Source of the DNA: Lentzea albida
Lineage (GTDB): Bacteria > Actinomycetota > Actinomycetes > Mycobacteriales > Pseudonocardiaceae
DNA length: 64,000 nt
Assembly (NCBI RefSeq): GCF_900111005.1
Contig: NZ_FOFV01000005.1
Span: forward strand, 1-64,000
Direction of reading: 5' to 3'
In this document: positions 58,879-64,000 of the stretch, piece by piece
Numbering within the stretch: the stretch's first letter is position 1
Layout: every line of letters starts with the position of its first letter
The notes under the pieces: model-generated
Database searches by the model: none
Seen by the model: only the letters and a program-made list of their open reading frames with translations
What the model was told of the DNA's origin: nothing
Made by a program: the position numbers and the translations under genes

Positions 58879-59639
58879 GGAGCCTTGGTGGGGATGACCG
58901 GGACGGAGGTCGGGTCGCGGGAGGCGGTGGGGCGAGCGTCGGTGGGGACCAGGGTCGAGACGTCGGGGGCGGCGCCGGTGCGGGCGGTGTGAGCGCGGGC
59001 AGCGACGTGGGCGGTGCGGGCGGTGGGCCGAGCGGCGTGTGGTCGGGTGGTGCCGACCCGAGCGGCGCGCAGTCAGGCAGTGCGGACCCGAGCGGCGCGC
59101 GGTCGGGCGGTGCCGACCCGAGCAGCGCGCGAGCCAGCGGTGCGGACCCGAGCGGCGCGCAGTCAGGCAGTGCCGACCCGACCGCCGTGCCCGCGGAAAC
59201 GCCAAGCCGCTCCACCACCACCACCACCACCACCCTCGTGGCGCGGTTCGCCCTCGGCGCCGCCGGCACGGCCATCGGCGCCTGGGGCGCCTGGCTCCTC
59301 CTCCCCCAGGTCACCCTCGAACTCCTGCTGTGGCTGGGCGGCGGCGTGGTCCTGCACGACTTCCTGATCGCCCCGCTCGTGGGCCTCACCGGCCTGCTCG
59401 TCCGACGCCCGTCCATCGGCATCGGGCTGGTCGTCACGGGCGTGCTCACCCTCGTCGCGGTCCCGTTGCTGTGGCGGGAGCACAGCGGGCCGGTCAACCC
59501 CGGGCTGCACGACCGCGACTACCCCACCGGCGTCGCGGTCGTGCTGGCCCTCGTCTGGGCCGCGGTGGTCCTATACGAGGTCGCGGCGCACCTTCAGAAG
59601 CGTCGCCGCGCCCACGAAGACCACCGCGTAGCCGACTAG
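58875..59639 (+). CDS. Membrane protein with a repetitive N-terminus
   Basis: A 254-residue protein, not recognised. Residues 1-115 are Gly/Ser/Asp-rich and disordered and contain four 10-residue repeats around ADPSGA. After a Thr run come about four helices (FALGAAGTAIGAWGAWLLL onward) and a basic tail. ATG 58875 overlaps the previous stop (ATGA). The 3' end overlaps the convergent ABC permease gene by 69 bases. It may anchor or accompany the molybdopterin fusion. Confidence 0.72.
   Translation: MRSLGGDDRDGGRVAGGGGASVGGDQGRDVGGGAGAGGVSAGSDVGGAGGGPSGVWSGGADPSGAQSGSADPSGARSGGADPSSARASGADPSGAQSGSADPTAVPAETPSRSTTTTTTTLVARFALGAAGTAIGAWGAWLLLPQVTLELLLWLGGGVVLHDFLIAPLVGLTGLLVRRPSIGIGLVVTGVLTLVAVPLLWREHSGPVNPGLHDRDYPTGVAVVLALVWAAVVLYEVAAHLQKRRRAHEDHRVAD
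59051..59186 (+). repeat. 30-bp in-frame tandem repeat
   Basis: Four 30-base units start at 59051, 59081, 59111 and 59141, with a partial fifth at 59171. Each encodes ten residues of the form ADPSxAxSGx. The first and fourth are nearly identical, so the array probably grew by duplication. Confidence 0.85.
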
Positions 59640-60386
59640 GAACAGGGCCGCCGTGGTGCCGCTCAGATCGGTGAGCACACCCGGCGCGCCCGCTCCGCCC
59701 ACGGCTCCGGCGAGGTTGCCCGCGGAGCCGCCCGGCAGGACCTTCGTCAGCGACTCGACCGGGCCGAGCAGGGAACCGACGCCGCGCAGCAGGTTCTCCG
59801 TCACGATCGCCCACATCAGGCCGAGACCCACGGCGAGCGCGGGGCCCCTGGTGACGACGCCGAGGAACACGCCGAAGCCGGTCCACATGGCGGCGATCAG
59901 CACTGCCGCGCCCAACGCTTTGAAGACGCCGAGGCCCGGCAGGCTCCAGTCCCAGCCCTCCAGGGACGCGACCGTGATGGCCGCGCCGAGGTCCACCACG
60001 AACGTCAGTCCGACCAGGACCAGCACGATGATCCCCAGGGCTCCCAGCGTGCCGGCCATGGCGGAGACGCGGCGCGGCCCCGCGGTCAGGGTCGTCTTCC
60101 AGGTGCCCCAGCCGTAGCCGCTGCCCACCGCGAGGGCCGCCAGCACCAGGACGATGGCACCGCCGAACATCGGCAGGCCGCGCACGACGGCCGCGCCGAC
60201 GTTCTCCGGCTGCATCGAGCTGATCAGCTGCTGCTGCGAGAGGTCGGCCCTGTTGGTGCCGCCGTTGAGCGCCAGGTGGTTGAACACGTAGCCGAACGTC
60301 AGCGTCATCACCAGCCAGACGCCGATCAGCACCCAGGTCGCCGGCCACTTCCACAGCCGCAGCAGCTCCGCCTTCACGCTGCCCAT
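59571..60386 (-). CDS. ABC-2 type exporter permease
   Basis: A 271-residue permease with about six helices, starting AELLRLWKWPATWVLIGVWL as in ABC-2 membrane subunits. Its ATG overlaps the ATPase stop by one base (TGATG); GTG 60389 is possible. With the ATPase it forms a drug or peptide resistance-type exporter. No substrate evidence. Confidence 0.87.
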   Translation of the reverse strand: MGSVKAELLRLWKWPATWVLIGVWLVMTLTFGYVFNHLALNGGTNRADLSQQQLISSMQPENVGAAVVRGLPMFGGAIVLVLAALAVGSGYGWGTWKTTLTAGPRRVSAMAGTLGALGIIVLVLVGLTFVVDLGAAITVASLEGWDWSLPGLGVFKALGAAVLIAAMWTGFGVFLGVVTRGPALAVGLGLMWAIVTENLLRGVGSLLGPVESLTKVLPGGSAGNLAGAVGGAGAPGVLTDLSGTTAALFLVGYAVVFVGAATLLKVRRDLV

Positions 60387-61246
60387 CACGCCGCTCCCGT
60401 CATCTCGAAGAAGACCTCTTCCAGCGTCCTGCGCAGCGGCCGGACCTCCCGCACGTCCACGTCGGCCGCCACCAGCACCCGCACCAGGGCGCCCGCGTCC
60501 GTCTCGCGCACGTGCAGCACGTCGCCGTGGACGGTGCTGCCCTCGATCAGCACCTGCGCCTTCTCGATCGGGTCGGCGCGGATCAGCAGCACGCTGTCGC
60601 CGCGCAGCTGCTCGACCGTGCTCTCGGCGACGAGGCGGCCCTGCGCGATCACGCCGACCCGGTCGCAGATCTCCTCGACCTCACCGAGCAGGTGGCTCGA
60701 CAGCAGCACCGTCTGGCCCTGGGCCGCGAGCGCGCGCACCAGGTCGCGCATGTCGGCCATGCCCGCGGGGTCGAGGCCGTTGGTCGGCTCGTCGAGGACC
60801 AGCAGCTCCGGCCGGCCGAGCAACGCGGCGGCGACGCCGAGGCGTTGCTTCATGCCGAGCGAGTACCGGCGGAACTTCTCGCCGGCCGCCGCCACGAGGT
60901 CGACCTGCTCCAGCGCGGCCTCGACCTGCGTCCTGCCGACGCCCCGGCGGTGCGCGTGCACGCGCAGGTTGTCGCGGCCGGACAGGTACGGGTAGAAGCC
61001 GGGGCCCTCGATCAGCGACCCCACCCGGAGCAACGCCTTGGGCGCGCCCGGTGCCTCTCCCAGCACGGACGCGGTGCCGCTGGTCGGCTTCACGAGCCCC
61101 AGCAGCATGCGGATCGTGGTCGTCTTGCCCGCGCCGTTCGGACCGAGGAACCCGTAGACCTCGCCCCGCCGCACGGACAGACTGACCTCGTCCACCACGG
61201 CGCGGTCGCCGTAGCGCTTCGTCAGCTTCTCCGTCGTCACGATCAT
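60386..61246 (-). CDS. ABC exporter ATP-binding protein
   Basis: A 286-residue ATPase of the BcrA/LnrL-like class. Walker A GPNGAGKTT, signature YSLGMKQRL, Walker B LLVLDEPTNGLD, H-loop LLSSHLLGE. It is divergent from a NarL-type two-component system with an inverted repeat between them at 61305-61320, the typical layout of antibiotic-sensing export units. Confidence 0.92.
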   Translation of the reverse strand: MIVTTEKLTKRYGDRAVVDEVSLSVRRGEVYGFLGPNGAGKTTTIRMLLGLVKPTSGTASVLGEAPGAPKALLRVGSLIEGPGFYPYLSGRDNLRVHAHRRGVGRTQVEAALEQVDLVAAAGEKFRRYSLGMKQRLGVAAALLGRPELLVLDEPTNGLDPAGMADMRDLVRALAAQGQTVLLSSHLLGEVEEICDRVGVIAQGRLVAESTVEQLRGDSVLLIRADPIEKAQVLIEGSTVHGDVLHVRETDAGALVRVLVAADVDVREVRPLRRTLEEVFFEMTGAA

Positions 61247-61304
61247 GGGACCGATCGTGGTCGCGGGACGACGCGCGGACGTCCGCCCCGGAGCGTCATG
61301 AAGA

Positions 61305-61320
61305 TACGCACATCTGCGTA
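61305..61320. promoter_or_regulatory. Inverted repeat in the ABC/two-component divergent region
   Basis: TACGCA and TGCGTA surround a four-base spacer. It is 59 bases before the ABC ATPase and 26 before the kinase start. A LuxR-type response regulator such as the one at 62392 could bind here and drive both operons. Confidence 0.5.
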
Positions 61321-61345
61321 CGCCCGCGGTCGTATGGTCGGCACC

Positions 61346-62395
61346 ATGCGGATCACCTGGCAGGACGTCGCCGTGGCGGCGGCCCTGCTCGTCTTCGGCC
61401 TCGGCGGGACGAGGTTCGCCGCGCGCCTGCAGGGCGCGGAGAGCCTCGACGTGCTCGCCTACCTGCTCATCACGCTGGCGGCGGCGGGCCTGCTGTTCCG
61501 CTCGGTCCGTCCGCTGTGGACGGTCGGGGTCACGGTCGTCGCCATCTCCGCCTACCTGGCGCAGGGGTATCCGTTCGGGCCGATCCTGGTCAGCGGTGTC
61601 GCGGCGATGTACGCGGTGGCCGTGTACGCGCGCATCGAGATCGCGGCGGCCAGTGCGATCGTCTACGCCCTGGCGATCCTGCCGTGGTGGAACGACTCGA
61701 CCACCTCGTGGATCACCTGGTCCGCGGGCTGGATCCTGCTGCCGGCCGCGGCGGGCGTGCTGATGAGGCTGCGGCGGAAGTCCGTTGTGGACGTTCGCGA
61801 ACGGGTCGTGATCTCCGAACGCCTCAGGCTCGCCCAGGAGGTCCACGACGTCGTCGGTCACGGCCTGAGCGTGATCGCCATGCAGGCCGGGGTCGCGCTG
61901 TACGTGCTGGACCGGGATCCCGCGAAGGCGCGTGCCTCGCTCGAGGCCATCCGCGACACGGCGAAGGAGGCGCTGGACGGCCTGCGGTCCGAACTGGACA
62001 CGTTGCGCGGCTCGGCGCCCCTGACCCCGGCGATCACCCTCGCGGACCTCCCGGCGCTGGCGTCGCGGATGCGCGAGGCGGGACTGGAGGTGTCGGTCGA
62101 GGTCGAGGACGTCGACCTGCCCGCGGGACACCAGCTCGCCGTCTACCGGATCGTGCAGGAGTCGCTGACCAACGTCCTGCGCCACGCCTCTCCCGGCGTC
62201 ACGGCGTCCGTGCGCGTCTACACCGTGCGCGGTGACGTCGTGGCGCACGTGAGCGACACCGGCACGCCCACCGCGTTCACCGAGGGCCACGGCATCACCG
62301 GCATGCGGTCGCGGGCGGAGGCGCTCGGCGGCACGCTCGACGCCGGCGGAGCGCACGGTTTCTCGGTGATCGCCCGGATACCGTTGCCGTCATGA
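61346..62395 (+). CDS. NarL-type sensor histidine kinase
   Basis: A 349-residue kinase: four or five N-terminal helices with almost no extracellular domain, the HisKA_3 motif with H167 in RLAQEVHDVVGHGLSVIAMQ, and ATPase boxes VQESLTNVLRHA and HGITGMRSRAEALGG. Intramembrane-sensing kinases like this often detect membrane-active compounds. ATG 61346 is leaderless (TATGGT seven bases upstream). Its stop overlaps the regulator start (ATGA). Confidence 0.9.
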   Translation: MRITWQDVAVAAALLVFGLGGTRFAARLQGAESLDVLAYLLITLAAAGLLFRSVRPLWTVGVTVVAISAYLAQGYPFGPILVSGVAAMYAVAVYARIEIAAASAIVYALAILPWWNDSTTSWITWSAGWILLPAAAGVLMRLRRKSVVDVRERVVISERLRLAQEVHDVVGHGLSVIAMQAGVALYVLDRDPAKARASLEAIRDTAKEALDGLRSELDTLRGSAPLTPAITLADLPALASRMREAGLEVSVEVEDVDLPAGHQLAVYRIVQESLTNVLRHASPGVTASVRVYTVRGDVVAHVSDTGTPTAFTEGHGITGMRSRAEALGGTLDAGGAHGFSVIARIPLPS

Positions 62396-63036
62396 TTCGC
62401 GTGGTGGTGGCGGACGACCAGCCGCTGGTCCGCATGGGGCTGCGAACGTTGATCGAGACCGAGGACGGCGTCCAGCTCGCCGGGGAGGCCGCCGACGGGC
62501 GCGAGGCGCTGGCGCTGATCCGGTCCACCAAACCCGACGTGGTGTTCCTCGACATCCGCATGCCGCTGATGGACGGCCTGGAGGTGCTGCGCCGGGTCAG
62601 CGCGGACCCCGCGTGCGCCGACGTCCGGGTCGTGATGCTCACGACGTTCGACCTCGACGAGTACGTGTTCGAGGCACTGCGCACCGGCGCGTCGGGGTTC
62701 CTGGTGAAGGACTCCGATCCCGCAGACCTGCTGCGCGCCGTGCACGTGGTGGCCGACGGCGGATCGCTGCTCTCGCCGTCCGTCACGCGCCGGGTGATCG
62801 ACCGGTTCGCGTCCGGCGCGTCGGCGAGGCCGGTGCCGCACCTCGACAGGCTGACCGAGCGCGAGCGGGAGATCATGCGGCACGTGGCGTCCGGCGCGTC
62901 CAACGACGAGATCGCGGCGGTGCTGGTGATCTCGCCCGCGACGGTGCGCACGCACGTGTCGCGGGCGATGGTGAAGCTGGGCGCACGCGATCGCGCCCAG
63001 CTCGTCGTGTTCGCCGTGCAGTCAGGCCTGACGTGA
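62392..63036 (+). CDS. NarL/LuxR-family response regulator
   Basis: A 214-residue regulator. Receiver with D54 in VVFLDIRMPLMDG and Lys in FLVKDSDP; LuxR helix-turn-helix LTEREREIMRHVASGASNDEIAAVLVISPATVRTHV at the C-terminus. It acts with the coupled kinase and probably controls the divergent ABC exporter. The last 15 bases overlap the convergent DJ-1 gene. Confidence 0.93.
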   Translation: MIRVVVADDQPLVRMGLRTLIETEDGVQLAGEAADGREALALIRSTKPDVVFLDIRMPLMDGLEVLRRVSADPACADVRVVMLTTFDLDEYVFEALRTGASGFLVKDSDPADLLRAVHVVADGGSLLSPSVTRRVIDRFASGASARPVPHLDRLTEREREIMRHVASGASNDEIAAVLVISPATVRTHVSRAMVKLGARDRAQLVVFAVQSGLT

Positions 63037-63642
63037 GTCGAACGCGCCCTTGAGCCCCGCCGCGATCTCGGGCGGGATCGAGTCGTAGGACCGCGGCGGC
63101 TGCGGGTCGTATTCGATGCCGACCTGCACGGCCTGCGCGACCACCTCGCCGAACTCGGCCTCGACCAGCCGCAACGCCATGTCGATGCCCGCCGACACGC
63201 CCGCGCCGCTGACGACCTTGCCGTCGAACACGACCCGGTCGGTCGAGACCTCGACGCCGCGGACCTCCAGGTCCTCCCGCGCGGCCCAGTGCGTCGTGGC
63301 CTTCGAGACCAGACCGGCCTCGGCGAGCAGCGTCGACCCCGTGCACACCGACGTCGTCCACTTCGTCGTCGGGTGGACCTCCCGCAGCCACTCGACGAGC
63401 GCGCCGGAGTCCCGCAGCACCTCCCGCCAGTGCCCGGAACCCGGCACCACCACGACGTCGGTCGACTTCAGCGAGTCGAACGTGTCCGTCGGCGTCACGA
63501 CGAGCCCGTTGTCGGACCTCACCGGGTCGAGCGTCGCGGCGACGAACCGCGCGGTGACCACCGGGACGCTGGCGATCACCTCGTACGGGCCGACGAAGTC
63601 GAGCGCCGTCATGTTCGGGTAGAGCACGAACGTGGCTTCCAT
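63022..63642 (-). CDS. DJ-1/PfpI family protein
   Basis: A 206-residue DJ-1/PfpI protein: FVLYPNMTALDFVGPYEV, DVVVVPGSGHWRE and the nucleophile elbow TTSVCTGSTLLAEAG with the reactive Cys. No signal peptide, unlike the DJ-1 protein at 25962. ATG 63642 overlaps the stop of the AraC-type regulator by one base, so both are translated together; it may process or sense the regulator's ligand. Confidence 0.88.
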   Translation of the reverse strand: MEATFVLYPNMTALDFVGPYEVIASVPVVTARFVAATLDPVRSDNGLVVTPTDTFDSLKSTDVVVVPGSGHWREVLRDSGALVEWLREVHPTTKWTTSVCTGSTLLAEAGLVSKATTHWAAREDLEVRGVEVSTDRVVFDGKVVSGAGVSAGIDMALRLVEAEFGEVVAQAVQVGIEYDPQPPRSYDSIPPEIAAGLKGAFDSRQA

Positions 63643-64000
63643 CAGGCGACTCCGGTCGTCCGGAAACGGGCGCGGTAGCTGCCCGGCGACACGCCGAGCA
63701 CGCGCAGGAAGGCCCTCCGCAGGGTCTCGGCCGAGCCGAACCCCGACTGGCGGGCCACGAGGTCGAGCGGGTCGCCGGTGCTCGCCAGCCGGTCGGCGGC
63801 GGCCTCGACGCGGGCCCGTTCGACGTACTGCGCGGGCGAGATGCCCGTGCTGCGCGAGAAGACGCGGGCGAAGTGCCGCACGCTCATCATCGCCTTGCGC
63901 GCCATGACCGGCACCGTCCACTCGCGCGTCGGGTCGGCGTGGATGTCGTCCAGCAACGCGCGCAGCGAGCCGTCCCGCACCGGTTTGGAGCGCGTGTGCA
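63642..64000 (-). CDS. AraC-family regulator, C-terminal part (cut by window edge)
   Basis: About 119 residues of an AraC-type DNA-binding domain; the frame stays open to the edge. Both helix-turn-helix units are visible: MARKAMMSVRHFARVFSRSTGISPAQYVERARVEAA and ARQSGFGSAETLRRAFLRVLGVSPG. The sequence before it (RSKPVRDGSLRALLDDIH) is typical of GlxA-type regulators, whose N-terminal half is a DJ-1 domain lying outside the window. Confidence 0.88.
   Translation of the reverse strand, partial: HTRSKPVRDGSLRALLDDIHADPTREWTVPVMARKAMMSVRHFARVFSRSTGISPAQYVERARVEAAADRLASTGDPLDLVARQSGFGSAETLRRAFLRVLGVSPGSYRARFRTTGVA

Noticed and set aside
56632..59205. Open minus-strand frame of more than 850 codons
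   Set aside because: Antisense to five well-supported coupled genes; the product is Arg/Pro/His-rich without any domain.

Overview
The window is about 70% GC, nearly every reading frame is open, GTG and TTG starts are common, and genes often overlap by 1 to 8 bases. Gene content points to a soil actinomycete, most likely of the Pseudonocardiales (Lentzea, Actinosynnema or Saccharothrix type); that placement is an inference. It includes NlpC/P60 wall hydrolases, an ECF42 sigma with a YCII partner, a DasR-type operator, an IdeR-type box and a LexA-type box. I saw no rRNA, tRNA, CRISPR array, transposase or phage genes. It reads as chromosomal accessory territory.

Layout. 1-8.9 kb: a DedA protein, two tandem MFS exporters, an alpha carbonic anhydrase, an MBL hydrolase divergent from its LysR regulator, an SGNH hydrolase and a lipoprotein. 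9-20 kb: a sugar-dehydrogenase-like/LamG pair and two ABC importers (a nitrate/sulfonate/THI5-type system and a sugar-type system with a PhyH dioxygenase). The first importer and the sugar-dehydrogenase operon carry the same 16-base LacI-type operator. 20-28.4 kb: pdxY and a class A beta-lactamase on a palindromic bidirectional promoter, two RsbW-like ATPases, a CopC protein, an ECF42 sigma/YCII pair, and a TlpA-like/CcdA redox pair. 28.4-36.8 kb: a second DedA gene, an AA10 polysaccharide monooxygenase under a DasR-like site, a proline iminopeptidase, and an iron locus in which a siderophore-binding protein and an EntS-like exporter lie across an IdeR-type box from a small His-rich protein, a cysteine-synthase-like enzyme and another exporter. 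36.9-43.2 kb: tandem NlpC/P60 hydrolases, a bulb-lectin/LysM protein, an unknown gene behind a LexA box and a VIT-family carrier. 43.2-51.6 kb: a beta-phosphoglucomutase/GH65 phosphorylase operon, SDR and LysR genes, and a glucose dehydrogenase divergent from a GH64 beta-1,3-glucanase. 51.6-59.6 kb: a two-component system followed by a sugar epimerase, a membrane protein of glycosyltransferase type, and a tightly coupled run of GT2, DUF2064, methyltransferase, cytochrome-b/molybdopterin fusion and membrane protein. 59.6-64 kb: an ABC exporter divergent from a NarL-type two-component system, then a DJ-1/PfpI protein and a truncated AraC-type regulator.

Together the genes suggest a saprophyte that attacks chitin and beta-1,3-glucan, imports and oxidises sugars and phosphorolyses disaccharides, with iron, copper and redox functions interspersed. 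Two features recur. About fifteen genes have a -10-like hexamer 6-8 bases before the start codon and no obvious ribosome site, as expected of leaderless mRNAs. Many convergent gene pairs overlap, by up to 102 bases. The most promising poorly described loci are the two-component/epimerase/glycosyltransferase/molybdopterin cluster (51.6-59.6 kb) and the iron-box locus around 31.5-36.4 kb.
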